Notes: generated by a model from the sequence alone, not told the origin. A stretch of DNA of 64,000 nt from Maniola hyperantus (GCF_902806685.2 NC_048546.1:12509891-12573890), one strand, 5' to 3'. Counted from the first letter of the stretch, positions 1 through 10,227 are shown. Made by a program: numbers and translations.

Positions 1-134
1 CAGGTTTCCTCACGATGTTTTCCTTCTCCGTTAAAGCAAGTGATATTTTAATTACTTAAAAACGCACATAACTCCGAAAAGTTAGACCTCCGATTGGAAG
101 GCGGACGTCCTAACCACTAGGCTACCACAGCTTC
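1..134 (-). mobile_element. SINE-1 fragment (tRNA-derived), cut by window edge
   Basis: On the minus strand the tRNA-like head (GTGGTTAGGACGTCCGCCTT) is followed by the body AACATCGTGAGGAAACCTG. This matches the complete copy at 22099-22413. The 3' part lies outside the window. Confidence 0.8.
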
Positions 135-613
135 TACATTGTTGTGTAGGTACCTAATAATGCGAGAGCTAAATTTTATTCCTCTTTTATTTATTTTATT
201 CTAGGACTCGTAAAAATCTAACAGTAAGTATTTTACCCAGATGTGATTTAAATCAAGCATTTTAATAATAATTCAATCACCGTTTGTCAAAGCGCCCAAA
301 AATATGTACATAATAATGTTTTTCAAGACTGCATTTCATCAAAACACATTAGCATAGGAGTCCGACGGGTACGCGAGTTGATTTGCATGAAAAATTCCGT
401 TCGTACTAGTGATGTGCCGGATCATTAAAAATGTAGATCCGCGGATACGGATCATTGGCGAAGATCCGTGGATAATAATACGGATCTTAACTTTCCTACT
501 CAATCGGTGTCGGTATGCGTGACCTTGAAACGATAGTTGACGCCACTTGACGCTTTGCGTGACAGATAGGTTATTGTGACATGAAAAATAATGTGATGGA
601 AATTTTAGAGTAC

Positions 614-775
614 AAGTCCCGCAAATTGCTATTGCGCTGGACCCATGTCTCATTAACATCGAAATAACGTCATTTTGACGTCAGCCGAAATAATAATATA
701 CCATCAGCTCGAAACTTCAGTCTAGTGCTGACGTCACTAAAATGGCGGCCACTGCATTAGCAATTTGCGGGACTT
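614..775. mobile_element. MITE with AAGTCCCGCAAATTGCT ends, nested
   Basis: The terminal inverted repeats read AAGTCCCGCAAATTGCT at left and AGCAATTTGCGGGACTT at right. The ~160-bp body contains CATCAGCTCGAAA and ATGGCGGCCA. An inverted second copy lies at 12980-13134. It is inserted in the hAT-like element at 407-1081. Superfamily and target duplication were not resolved. Confidence 0.7.
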
Positions 776-851
776 ATATGTTATTGCTACCTAATCACCT
801 ACAAATAGAAATAATCTATGAATTAAAAATTAATAAGTTAAAAGATTTAAT

Positions 852-968
852 TTAATTCAAACAACTTTATTGTTAACAAAATTACAGAGAGTAAGAATAG
901 ATACACTTAAAAAAACAAAGAGCGACCTTATCACTAAAATGATCTCTTCCAAACAGCCCATACTTAAG
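852..968 (-). mobile_element. LINE 3' tail remnant
   Basis: The minus strand reads GGAAGAGATCATTTTAGTGA, then TAAGGTCGCTC, then an AATAAAGTTGTTTGAATTA end. This resembles a common lepidopteran LINE 3' untranslated region from memory. No coding part remains. Confidence 0.45.
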
Positions 969-1224
969 CACTTATAGAACTGTAAGATCCGTAAAAGATC
1001 CGCCAAAAAAGTAACGGATACGGATATGGTTCTTTTTTGTCCCGCGGATATCGGGGGATACGGATGTTCGGAACATCACTACTTCGTACATACCTATTCA
1101 CATACAAAGAGGTAGTATTGGTGATGTAGTGTACATTGTTTGTGCCTTTGTTCTAGCTGACGTATTGTACCTACTGTGCGAATTTTCTGTGGAAATATTA
1201 GGATTCGAATAGTTCAAATTCCAA

Positions 1225-1495
1225 CCAAACAAATACTCTTGCCTCCTAATCGCCGCGGGGGTCGTGGGTTCGATTCCGGGCACGCATCGTTTAATTAAAA
1301 TATCACTTGCTTTAACGGTAAATGAAAACATCGTGAGGAAACCTGCATGCCTGAGAGTTCTCCATAATGTTGTCAAAGGTATGTGAAGTCTGACAATCCA
1401 CACTTGGCCAGGGCGGTAGACTAAAGCCAAAAACCCTTCTCACCCTGACTCGTGCTCTGTAGTGAGCCGGCGATGGGTTGATCATGATGATGATG
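1225..1495 (+). mobile_element. SINE-1 copy, nearly complete
   Basis: The box-B region GGGTTCGATTCCGGGCACGC is followed by TTTAACGGTAAATGAAAACA, CCTGCATGCCTGAGAGTTCT, and the end GGGTTGATCATGATGATGAT. The extreme 5' end is diverged. The 110-residue minus-strand frame across it is only a shadow of this repeat. Confidence 0.85.
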
Positions 1496-1566
1496 AACCT
1501 CTACACTGATAGAATTTTTCATCATTATCATAAGCACCCATCGCCGTAGCCATAGAATCATCTCCA

Positions 1567-1640
1567 TAGAATCATTTTTTTTTAGTTTTTATTGAACCAC
1601 CAACAGTATCTTCCAAAAAAAAAATACATTATTCAAATCC
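1567..1640 (-). mobile_element. LINE/SINE 3' tail fragment
   Basis: Poly-T runs flank TTTTTATTGAACCACCAACA. A similar phrase follows the poly-T at 22853 (ATTTGAATCACCAACAGCTA), so this is a repeated minus-strand retroelement tail. Confidence 0.4.
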
Positions 1641-1965
1641 TAGGTGCTAAGCTATTATATAATTCAAATTTTAGAGCTCATAGAATCTTTATCCCAATTA
1701 AAATGCACTTAAATTCCGCTCGGTAACCGACATGTCCACCGCAAGTTGATGTGAATTTAATCGCAAATTCATACAAGCGATCTGTGTTTGCTTTTGAAAA
1801 TGTACCGCATGAAATGCACGAATTTTAATTTGTGACGAATAAGGTATGTACGCTGAACGCACATTATATTGATCGAGCTTTGTATAGTGTGTTTGGTATA
1901 TTTTGAGATTTCACTTGCCATTTTAGGTCTTAATCGTCCAAGTTTTAGGTATATCCTCGGTAGGT

Positions 1966-2052
1966 ATATCTGTCAACTGTCACATCAAAAGTACAGTTCA
2001 CCTTAAAATTAAGGACTAAAGTCGTACTTTTGAAATGACAGTTGACACATAG
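1966..2052. mobile_element. Short foldback MITE
   Basis: Inverted ends pair CTGTCAACTGTCACATCAAA with TTTGAAATGACAGTTGACAC, and the pairing continues into AAAAGTAC/GTACTTTT. Only about 90 bp long. No coding content and no clear target duplication. Confidence 0.55.
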
Positions 2053-2324
2053 AGCTATTGCGAGTGGGACCTCAAAATGTGTGCGTTACACGGCACCTAC
2101 TCGTCGAATGCAATACAGTTTTTTAATAGGGGCAGAGGAGTACAGCACCTATAGAGGGAGATAGTAGATAGCGTCTTGTCGTTATGAGTGACAGAGAACG
2201 CTCTACAAAGCCGAAATGTCATTCCAAAGGCCGATGTACATAACTTTCTGCCGCGTACTGTACTTATTTTTCAACACATCATATTACTATATTTCGACTT
2301 GGAAATCTCATATCTAAATGGTTC

Positions 2325-2420
2325 AAGCAGTGGTGATAGCCTGGTGGTTAAAGAATTCGGCCTTCTATTCAGGAAATCGCGTTCGACCCTGGCCACACAC
2401 CGCCCAATTTAAATAGGAAC
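2325..2420 (+). mobile_element. Degraded tRNA-like SINE head
   Basis: GTGATAGCCTGGTGGTTAAA is followed about 35 bases later by GTTCGACC, which gives A-box and B-box spacing. The usual SINE-1 body is absent, so only the head, or a related SINE, survives. It is not a functional tRNA, because the acceptor ends do not pair. Confidence 0.5.
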
Positions 2421-2507
2421 CTATAAGATTTGTATGTAAACCTCTTGTTCGTGTAACTTTGATTCCATATACTTACTTACTTAATATTTTTCGCATTTAT
2501 AATAATA

Positions 2508-2603
2508 GGATGCCTATGACTTCGTCTGCGTAAGTTTTGGGGTTTTAAAACCCCATGGGCACTTATACATATCCGTCTCTGGAATGCAAGCTATTTCTGC
2601 ACT
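2508..2603 (+). mobile_element. Family B fragment, degraded
   Basis: GATGCCTATGACTTCGTCTG resembles the family B start, and later GGAATGCAAGCTATTTCTGC matches its middle. The 3' end is missing. DNA at 2604-2846 is unrecognised, apart from a 12-bp stem (GGCGCTTCTT with AAGAAGCGCC) at about 2699-2754. Confidence 0.45.
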
Positions 2604-2846
2604 AAACAGATATAAAGAAAGATAGAAAAGACGTTTGTACGAGTATTTACCAAACTGTGCCACACATCACATCTTAAAACTAAGAGCTGGTTATTCCGGC
2701 GCTTCTTCCACCTGGGCATAAGCCCAACGCGCTTCAAGCCAAAGAAGCGCCGGAGCACACTGTCATGTGTTGCACAACCCGAAAAAGGGTCCCAGCTCAG
2801 CATTATGCTGTATGCCTTGTTGCACAAGAACATACAGCGCTGATTT

Positions 2847-3122
2847 TCAGCTGGTACCCTGAACCGGGTGAGACAGTATTAATATGAGATCAACTTTAAC
2901 CTCTGTCCAATATTCACTGGAGCGGGCGTTTATTTCGTTGATTTGGCTCGTTGGTAGGTTTTGCGCTCTGATTTCGTTGATTTGGCTCGTTGGTAGGTTT
3001 TGCTCTCTGATTTCGTTGATTTGGCTCGTTGGAAGATTTTGCTTTCTGATTTCGGATGAAATGGCGTTGATAAATTTCGATATTATTATAGAAATCACAA
3101 CTGCTATTAAATACACTAGCAT
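2847..3122 (-). CDS. Unassigned ORF with hydrophobic N-terminus and 13-residue repeats
   Basis: I do not recognise this frame. It starts at an ATG (complement of 3120-3122) and codes 91 residues. Residues 1-23 (MLVYLIAVVISIIISKFINA...) are hydrophobic and could be a signal or anchor segment. Three 13-residue repeats of the type QNLPTSQINEIR follow, then a unique tail ending TS. The repeat comes from a 39-bp DNA tandem repeat (2932-3048). Because 39 is a multiple of three, the opposite strand stays open too. Openness alone is therefore weak evidence for coding. No promoter, splice or polyadenylation context was recognised. Confidence 0.2.
   Translation of the reverse strand: MLVYLIAVVISIIISKFINAISSEIRKQNLPTSQINEIREQNLPTSQINEIRAQNLPTSQINEINARSSEYWTEVKVDLILILSHPVQGTS
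2932..3048. repeat. Tandem repeat, 3 x 39 bp
   Basis: Three consecutive units (2932-2970, 2971-3009, 3010-3048) share ATTTCGTTGATTTGGCTCGT and the end TTTTGCxCTCTG. The third unit has several substitutions. Confidence 0.9.
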
Positions 3123-3223
3123 TTCGGCGTGATATTTGGGTTAATAGCTTTGTGTTTCTATTAATTTATTTAGGCTTTCGTCAGAATGTTATTTTTATAT
3201 AGATAATATTTAAATTAAAAAAG

Positions 3224-3290
3224 CGGTAATAGCTTAGTGATTAAGACATTAGTCTCCTATTTGTGGGTCGAAGGTTTGATCCCGGGATTT
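3224..3290 (+). mobile_element. tRNA-like SINE head
   Basis: GGTAATAGCTTAGTGATTAA is followed by GGTTTGATCCCGGG with SINE-1 head spacing. It runs straight into a different repeat at 3290. Confidence 0.55.
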
Positions 3291-3510
3291 AAAAAAGTTC
3301 ACGATATTTTGCAAGTAAAACATCTGAGTGACGCTAACGCCTACTTACGCAACGAACGTTGCTTAAGTAGGCCACTTCGAGTCAATGCCGCGTCGTAGGT
3401 GGGGTGTTGACCCCAGTTTTGTACGCTATAAATTGCAGTTTTGAAAAACTAAAACTACAAAACTCATTTTGTAGTATAATAATAACGCTAAGTTTTTGCT
3501 GGTTCTGATT
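3290..3510 (+). repeat. Interspersed repeat, copy 1
   Basis: Shares AGTCAATGCCGCGTCGTAGG, GTTTTGCACGCTATA-like sequence and TAACGCTAAGTTTTTGCT with 6170-6440, in the same order. The family is not recognised and no inverted ends were found. It may be the body of the SINE whose head lies at 3224-3290. Confidence 0.6.
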
Positions 3511-3532
3511 ACACTCTGTATAAAGATATTTA

Positions 3533-3643
3533 CCATCTCAACCAATCGCCGGCTCACTACTGAGTACAGGTTTCTTCTCAGGATGCGAGTCTACCATGCT
3601 GGCCAAGCACGGATTTGCATAGACTTCCCACAACTTTGAGTAG
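3533..3643 (-). mobile_element. SINE-1 3' fragment
   Basis: Contains the minus-strand copy of the SINE-1 tail (CAATCGCCGGCTCACTACTG on plus) and the TACCATGCTGGCCAAGCAC block. Confidence 0.7.
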
Positions 3644-3650
3644 GTACACT

Positions 3651-3674
3651 AAATCTAAATCTAAATCTAAATCA
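3651..3674. repeat. (AAATCT)n microsatellite
   Basis: Four tandem hexamers sit at the 3' side of the minus-strand LINE fragment that follows. Confidence 0.8.
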
Positions 3675-3857
3675 GCCTGTGCTGTCCCACGTCTGGGCAA
3701 AGGCCTCCCTCCGATCCTTCCACAATTTTCTATTTCGTGCTTCTTCAGGCCACGTAACTGTAAATTTATCTAATTCATCACGCCAACGTCGCCTCGGCCG
3801 ACCACGCTGGCGTTGATGATTCTGGGGCGTCCAAAAAAAAAAAAAAAGTAGGTACAC
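3672..3857 (-). pseudogene. LINE ORF C-terminus fragment
   Basis: The minus frame of 61 residues contains RGRPRRRWRDELDKF and RREAFAQTWDSTG before its stop. This resembles the C-terminal tail of lepidopteran non-LTR reverse-transcriptase ORFs (a GRPxxRWxDDL-like block, then a QxW end). Only the last ~50 residues remain, and the N-terminal part runs into a poly-T tract. The exact clade is uncertain. RTE-like is my best guess. Confidence 0.55.
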
Positions 3858-5067
3858 ATAACATCAAAAATTAAATAGTGAAATAACAAACCCTTCGCGT
3901 TAAATGTCTTACATTTTTAATACTTCTTTATTCAATAACATGTTACACCGATACAAGAGCATTTACCAGTTATTTCTGTAGCGAGATATTACAGCAATGG
4001 TACATTATTTGCAATCTGTATGGAGCGGGCAGCGAGCGCGGTCCGCTGGGAAATTCCCTAGTTGTACCGTGAAATGAACAGTAGCGCATGTTTATGAGTG
4101 CAAAGTGTTAGGGAATTAACACAATATCTAACATTCTAACACAATGAATGTACGCGATTTGTTTGGAGATTAAAACTGGCATTTTTGTTTAACCATTCAT
4201 ACTAATATTTTAAGTGCAAAAGTGTAGGTATCTGTAGATTGCCTTCGGTGTGCCCGTGATCCAGTCGCCAAGCTGCGCTGGGTTTTAGTGGGTATTTAGT
4301 CGTTTCTCGACCGGCGAATCTCACACACCCTCCCTCCACAGCTGGCTGGCTTGGCTTTCGAAGGGGGGGATGAGTAAGCATTTCCCAGCGATGAGCTTAA
4401 TTTGAGATAGTTATTACGAAATTAAAGACAGACACTTCAATTTTATTTATTAGTATATATTCACCAGCAAGCCACCAGCCACCAAATAAAATTCGCACGT
4501 ACTTTAACGCGTATAGGCCGAAGAAATTCACGCGCCATATAAACGTACCCTAAGTAGGTAGCCTAAATTATAAAATTTTAATTATTTCTTTGTTCGTTAT
4601 TCCAAATGACAAGCCAACTTGATCTTTCTTTGAGATACTTTTCCCCCCTCATTTTAACAAGTAGGGGCGAGTGGGCGCGGACAGTAATTGCTGGAGCACG
4701 TCTCGCTCTTGACCGATTTTCATTTTATTCTGCAGTCGATATAATTGGAGCACGCGAACTAGAAATACGGGTAAAGATTGTGACTTGTGAGTTGCTCTAG
4801 GGCTTTGCCCATTAAAGTCAAAGGAATATCTTTTTTCGTATCTCAGAAATCGAAATGAAAGAAAATTATTTTATTTGTTCTGTAACATGAGGTTACATTA
4901 CATCTTAGGCTTACAACTAAATAGGATAAATAAGCTGTTAAAATATTTCGAATAAATATAATATATATAAATATTACCTTATATATTCTTATAATATATA
5001 AATATAATAATACATAAGGTAAGGTAGTTTTGCACCCACGAGCGTTTGCCAAAAAACTATGTTAATA
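3858..5067. other. No gene or recognised repeat
   Basis: Mostly AT-rich. A less AT-rich patch at about 4240-4400 and a 64-residue chance frame at 4606-4800 were inspected and match nothing I recognise. Confidence 0.5.
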
Positions 5068-5335
5068 CAAAAAAAGCGGCCAAGTGCGAGTCAAACTCGC
5101 GCACCGAGAAATAAAATAAAAATAAATAAAATCTGTTTTAGAATGTACAGGTAAAGCCCTTTCATATGATACCCCACTTAGATTATTAATCTTATTTTGT
5201 AAGTTGAAAATACTAATGAACACATTTTAGTTTTTTTTATGTAACCACATATTCACGGTATTGGCATTTTCCCTCTCATGTGTGCTATAAGACCTGCCTA
5301 CCTACCAAATTTCATGGTTTCTTAGGTAACGTAGC
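5068..5335 (+). mobile_element. Family D copy, internally deleted, 3' truncated
   Basis: Begins GCGGCCAAGTGCGAGTCAAA, then has AAATCTGTTTTAGAATGTAC and CCCTTTCATATGATACCCCA. It stops after the CTACCTACCAAATTTCATGG block. The segment between the head and the AT-rich middle is missing relative to the copy at 14920. Confidence 0.75.
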
Positions 5336-6165
5336 AACTCATCCTATATAGAAACAATATTAACTGAACCGCAGAAATCACTAAGAAATACCTACAGGTA
5401 AATCCTGAACAGTTACAGTTAACCCAACATAACCACAACCTCCACAGTTCCCAAGACTCAAAAGCAACGCATGTTTATACAGGCTGCTCCAAAGAGGATT
5501 GTTCCTACTAATTACGAAATTATACAACAAACCAAACTGCCTCACTCGAACTGAGCCAAGGAAACTATCTCCTAAACAAACACAGACAAAATAAACAAGA
5601 GTCGATTCATTCAATTAAGGTTGCTAAACGAGCAACATGTCTAGGAGAAGACGTGAAACCTTTGTTCAAAACGAAATACAATAACTTCTATTTTAGTTAT
5701 TTACAATAAAGAGTTTTAAAAATTTAAATGAATAAAAAACAAAACATTTTTCATTCAATTAGTGTACTTGAGAAGGAACAAAAAGCTGGAAATGCGTACA
5801 GTTGCAACTTATTTAACGACTGTATTTACGATGTTTAAAATTGAATATTCTACAACAAACCACGCACTTTTTCATCAATTATTGAATTAATTATTAAGTT
5901 ATGAGGGTGCTTCACTTTTACAAGCCAAGTCAAGATTTCAGTGAAAAAAAGAGGACTACATATTTCTAAACGATATTTAGGCTAATCTTTTATTTAGAAT
6001 AGTGTTTGAAATATCGTAAAATTTAAAGGGAATCTGTTTCTTTTGAATATACAGGTTGTAAACAGAACGCTGGCAAAAACATGATATGAGAGGTGATAGT
6101 ACTGATGATCACTGATATGATACCACAAACAAACGCGAAAAAAAATTATTAAAAAATCCTACAAT
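5336..6165. other. No gene or recognised repeat
   Basis: AT-rich DNA. The 77-residue minus frame at 5381-5614 has no recognisable motif and is treated as chance. Confidence 0.5.
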
Positions 6166-6169
6166 TTTG

Positions 6170-6440
6170 TAAAATTTTACGATATATTGTAAATAAAACA
6201 TCTGACTGACGCTAGATGTGAACGAACGTTACGTAAGTAGGCAACTCGGAGTCAATGCCGCGTCGTAGGCGGGGCATTGATCTGAGTTTTGCACGCTATA
6301 CGTAGCGGGTTTGAAAAATACTAAATCACTAAAACTACAAAAAGAGGCAAATGGTTATTGGTATTCGATTGTATTTAGGTAGTAGGTATTAACGCTAAGT
6401 TTTTGCTATCATTTTGGTTACACCCTGATTCTTTGTAACC
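6170..6440 (+). repeat. Interspersed repeat, copy 2
   Basis: Partner of 3290-3510, sharing AGTCAATGCCGCGTCGTAGG and TAACGCTAAGTTTTTGCT. Includes an ~50-bp stretch not present in copy 1. Confidence 0.6.
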
Positions 6441-6569
6441 TAGTGGTCCGATATTTTGGCAAATGCTTGTACCTTCTTACAGTAGGGAAAGGACAAGTAC
6501 TTATTGCTTCTTGTTGCCAAGCAACAGAGACAATCGACTCCCTGAGGTGTTCATTTAGTTGAAATGTAT

Positions 6570-6597
6570 GGGTAACAACCCAATTACGTTGTTACCC
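6570..6597. other. Perfect 10-bp stem hairpin
   Basis: GGGTAACAAC, an 8-base loop, then GTTGTTACCC. Function unknown. Confidence 0.6.
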
Positions 6598-6647
6598 TGG
6601 TAATATACGGTGGGGGGTGATGATATTGTATATCATTATGATGATAC

Positions 6648-6858
6648 TAGCTGATGCACGTGACTTCGTCCGCGTGGATTTAGTTTGTTAAAAATCCCGT
6701 GGGAATTCTTTGATTTTTCGGGATAAAAAGTAGCCTATGTCACTCCCCAGGTCTTTAACTATACCCATGCAAAAAATCACATCGGTCCGTTGCTCCGTTG
6801 TGACGTGATTGAAGGACACACCAACAAACACACTTTCGAACTTAAAATAAGGGAACTT
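6648..6858 (+). mobile_element. Family B copy
   Basis: Starts CTAGCTGATGCACGTGACTT, then has AATCCCGTGGGAATTC, GGATAAAAAGTAGCCTATGT, and GACGTGATTGAAGGACA near the end. The terminal TTATAATA is diverged. Confidence 0.8.
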
Positions 6859-7314
6859 TAACATTAACTCCCTCCTTAACTTCTTATTTTTTTATTTATT
6901 GAATGTAATACCCTGTATGTAGAGACAAGGCGAGACAAGGCTAAGCACAAAGTTAGCCAGCTATGCTTCGTAGCTGGTAACTTAAATAACTTATACAGTT
7001 ACGGTTGTTAAAGGCCAATTTCTTTAGGCTAGACAAAATGCAATACTATTAAACTTGATTAAATTAGAAACATGAAACTGCAACAGGAAATATTTAATAA
7101 GGAACCACTCCTTTCACGATTTCCAACCAGTGTTTGTGTTATCCTTAAGGAAACAAGGCGCACAAAAATTCGGCCCACCGCACTCAGTATAATAACGCTT
7201 TGCTAAATAATTCACAAATAGATAACCAGCCGCGTCCCAGTAAGGGTCAGCGCACACCAAGCGCGCTCGACCGCAAGTGGAGTTGAGGCGTGACGAGCGG
7301 TGGCAAATTCCCGA
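6859..7314. other. No gene recognised
   Basis: Includes a small stem (CCAGCTA/TAGCTGG near 6957). Nothing else stood out. Confidence 0.5.
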
Positions 7315-7465
7315 ACAAGGTAATTCGCAGAAGAACAAAAGCGGCTGGCATAGCTCAAAAGATTTGCAAGCTGACGTGGTAATGGGCAGGTCATAATATT
7401 ATCTGTCGCAGAACCGACAGCCGATGGGGCAGACGTATTCTGGAGTGGAGACCACGTACCATAGA
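7315..7465 (+). pseudogene. RTE-type LINE ORF C-terminal fragment
   Basis: The plus frame reads IRRRTKAAGIAQKICKL, then a stop, then WAGH and RRTDSRWGRRILEWRP. This is the DIAQR-KLKWQWAGH-RRTDGRWG pattern of lepidopteran RTE reverse-transcriptase ORFs. It is inactive because of an in-frame stop and truncation at both ends. A related copy is at 46366-46775. Confidence 0.7.
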
Positions 7466-7498
7466 TATTCGATATAATCAATATAATATACACAATTA

Positions 7499-7664
7499 GA
7501 GTCTCAGTAGCTCAACGGTTAAGGCGCGGACTGAAATCCGCCCGTTCAAACCCCACCCGTTGCACTATTGTCGTACCTACTCCTAGCACAAGCTTAACGC
7601 TTAGTTGGAGGGGAAACGGGAATATTATTCATGATTAGAATGGCTAAAATTCTTTAAAAAAAAA
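7499..7664 (+). mobile_element. SINE-2 copy, full length
   Basis: tRNA-like head (CTCAGTAGCTCAACGGTTAA and CCGTTCAAACCCCACCCGTT), body TACTCCTAGCACAAGCTTAA, then GGCTAAAATTCTTTAAAAAA. It has tRNA-like promoter boxes but no tRNA acceptor pairing and continues into a SINE body, so it is not a tRNA gene. Confidence 0.85.
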
Positions 7665-7683
7665 TGCAAACTTTTTTTGGGAA

Positions 7684-7796
7684 TGTAGCATCAATCATTG
7701 CTACACTCCCAATCATTATGATTGGCTGAATTTGTATCCTTACTGCAACAATGCATTTCAGTCAATAGTGACAAATATGGACCAATCAGAAGTTTT
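7684..7796. repeat. CCAATCAGA repeat, copy 1
   Basis: Shares GCATCAATCATT, TGATTGGCTGAATTT, CAACAATGCATT and ACCAATCAGA in order with 20437-20545. Probably a short non-autonomous element. Confidence 0.6.
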
Positions 7797-8172
7797 TTTT
7801 CTCATTCCGATACAAGTTAGCCCATGACTGCGATCTCACCTGATTGTAAGTGATGATGCTGTCGAAGATGGAAGCGAGCTAAATTGGAAGGATTATGGCA
7901 GTTTCATTAAACCCATACCCCTGACCATTTCTACACGGCATCGTACCGGAACGTTAAAACGTTTGGCAGCACGGCTTTGCTTGTAAGGTGGTAACTAGCC
8001 ACGAACGAAGCCACCTAAGAGCTGCTTACCCATCAACACGCACTGGATAAGCGATGTCCAAACCCCTCCGAACTAACATGATGAGAGCAGAGACAATTAT
8101 GAAAATATAAATCCTGCAGGGAATCAAGCCCAGAGCCCCCCATTTATACCGCAGCGTTTACCACTGCGTAAG
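7791..8172 (-). mobile_element. SINE-3 copy
   Basis: The minus strand ends AATCATGGGCTAACTTGTAT-like. It has the block reading CGGCATCGTACCGGAACG on plus. The tRNA-like head (CAGTGGTAAACGCTGCGG) is near 8150-8172. A diverged ~100-bp section separates head and body. Confidence 0.8.
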
Positions 8173-8531
8173 GAGGGCGTCAGAAGTGATAACGATCGTC
8201 ATTCTGTAGCTATCATTTTACCGCAATCGACCAGCCCGTCTCGTTGCCACTCCGCTCCGTCGGTGAGCGTTGCGCGTAATGCATTTTACGCGAAACCCTT
8301 CGTTTATTCCGACCATGTCACCAACTACGCTGGCACATTGTTATTGCAAACAATCGATACATTTTTTCACGTAGATTTTTTCCCTTTATTTGCTTTAGCG
8401 GCTCGGGAGCGAAGCCCACGCATACTATTGTAATGACTAAAACAGGACCTAGAGGTTTTCCTTCTTGAAATTTGTTGTACAATGGACGTACCTACTAACC
8501 AACAGGGTTGGTAATAGTTGGTATATCTTCA
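8173..8531. other. Unrecognised, moderately GC-rich
   Basis: The segment 8200-8300 is GC-richer than its surroundings but has no long frame or known motif. Confidence 0.45.
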
Positions 8532-8615
8532 GGAACCTTAATTTCCCATTTATGATACGTTTTTCGATAATTCTAGAAGCCCACAAGAATGGATCATAAA
8601 TGGGAAATTAAAACC
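8532..8615. mobile_element. Short palindromic MITE-like element
   Basis: TTAATTTCCCATTTATGAT and ATCATAAATGGGAAATTAA are inverted ~19-bp arms around a 35-bp centre. Confidence 0.55.
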
Positions 8616-8671
8616 AATTTTCTATTAAAAATTTGGCCAATGAAAGTGCTGAGATCTAAATTATAACTTAA

Positions 8672-8886
8672 TAGCTGATGCCCACGACTTCGTCCGCACG
8701 GAACTAGGTTTTTAAAAATCCCGTGGAAACTCTTTGATTTTCCGGGATAAAAAGTAGCCTATGTCACTCTCCTGGTCTATAATATATATGCAAAAAATCA
8801 CGTTAATCCGTTGCACCGTTGCGACGTGATTGAAGGACAAACCAACAAACAAACACGCTTTCGCATTCATGATAAGGGTACTGAGG
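8672..8886 (+). mobile_element. Family B copy, full length
   Basis: Starts TAGCTGATGCCCACGACTTC and ends CAAACACGCTTTCGCATTCA. Contains AATCCCGTGGAAACTC and CGTTGCGACGTGATTGAAGG. Confidence 0.85.
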
Positions 8887-9454
8887 TACTGATGCTATGC
8901 TACAATACAGTAACTTAACCACAAAACTTCAGCTTACAAGAAACAATATTCGTGTCATTTGATAATAATCCGCACTCAGTGGCAGCCGGCACGATAGAAA
9001 TCAGTTACAAACTTTATGCGAAGCCGTTTTGTAAACATACATAGTTCAATAGCAGGAAATTCGTGACTTGACTCACGGAAATAATGGAGACAGTTTATAG
9101 AGCTTTGCATGGTTTTCGTGTGAAATTGGAGGATTATTTAGGAATTTTGGGGTCCGTACCACAAAAAGAAAAAGGAACCCTTATATAAACATACCAGAAG
9201 TGACAATGCGCAGAGGCTTATCGAGAGTTTTACCTTTTATAATAACCTAACTGCAATATTAACTTAATTAGGACACAATAATTGCAATTGCAACCACTCA
9301 ATCAAAATGGCGACCTAAACACAAAAAGCATTTAATAGTCTTCGAGCTTTAAAACCCATTAACCAGCCGCATTTTTACAATCTACTCAAGATGGCTTCTG
9401 CGCAATAGGTCACGTGACTTCCTTTTCAAAAGGCGGCAAGTAACTACAAGTGCG
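8887..9454. other. Mostly unrecognised
   Basis: Holds a ~40-bp family D end in minus orientation (GGGGTCCGTACCACAAAAAG at about 9149-9187). No gene seen. Confidence 0.5.
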
Positions 9455-9705
9455 ACAACACTTATAGGATAACTTCGTTGTCTATCTGTTTGTCGTATAT
9501 CTCATGATCCTTATAAGCGTTGATTCCCTTGACGGGTCTTCCCATTGACCTAAAATCATGTTTGGCAGGTAGCAATTTCTTATATCACAAGTAAAGGGAA
9601 AAATCCAAAAACCGTGAATTGGTGGCCACATCACAAAAAGAGTTATTTGCGTACGGTGGTACGGAACCCTTCGTGTGCGAGTCTGATTCGCACTTGACCG
9701 GTCTG
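9455..9705 (-). mobile_element. Family D copy, internally deleted
   Basis: Contains ACTTATAGGATAACTTCGTT, AATCATGTTTGGCAGGTAG, GGTACGGAACCCTTCGTGTG and CGAGTCTGATTCGCACTTG, with both family ends in the correct order. Confidence 0.75.
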
Positions 9706-9882
9706 TTACCATTTACATGATCTTCACAATATGGGTTTTTTGGAGAATACTTTAAGTAAATAGATTTTGTCAAATCTTTCCATACTTCAAAGTTTTCCAT
9801 ATTTTCCAGAGAGTTAATCTATAAATTATAATCCTTAGATTAATCTTCATAATAAATGCCAGATGTACGGAAGGTTAAAATT

Positions 9883-9943
9883 AAGACAGACGGACAACGA
9901 AGTAATCCTATAAGGTTCCTTTTGATGTACGGACCCCTAAAAA
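9883..9943 (+). mobile_element. Family D 3' end
   Basis: ACAACGAAGTAATCCTATAA followed by GATGTACGGACCCCTAAAAA. Heavily 5' truncated. Confidence 0.65.
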
Positions 9944-10227
9944 TGACTAAGAATCAAATGAAAATTGTCTTCTTGGTTAGACAATATACAAGGAATGGTT
10001 TACGTATAAGCCAGTAGGTAAAGCCATCAACGCCAACCCAGATTCATCACACTGAGTCGGCTCCACGTAATCGGCAAAAATCAAATTGCGGCGACGTCAC
10101 TCAGGATCCGATCCGAATTCAAATTTGGGATTCGGTAAACGAATCGGAGATTAAAACTCAGCATTTGCGAGTAGTGGCGAAAACGGTAATTAATCTTGTC
10201 TAACCCTTTACCGGGCGAGTGTCGCGG

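Larger units (their letters stand above)
407..1081. mobile_element. hAT-like non-autonomous element, composite
   Basis: The ends are inverted (TAGTGATGTGCC at left, GGAACATCACTA at right). The 8-bp flanks GTTCGTAC (399-406) and CTTCGTAC (1082-1089) match at 7 of 8 positions, as expected for an aged hAT target duplication. Subterminal DNA repeats the motif GGATCCGCGGATACGG and variants on both sides, a layout typical of transposase-binding subterminal repeats. No transposase frame is present. A second MITE (614-775) and a LINE tail (852-968) sit inside, so the original element was shorter. Confidence 0.7.

Noticed and set aside
1098..1430. 110-residue minus-strand ORF
   Set aside because: It lies antisense over a SINE-1 copy.
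7499..7575. Possible tRNA gene
   Set aside because: A and B boxes are present, but acceptor arms do not pair and the sequence continues into a SINE-2 body found in three other places.
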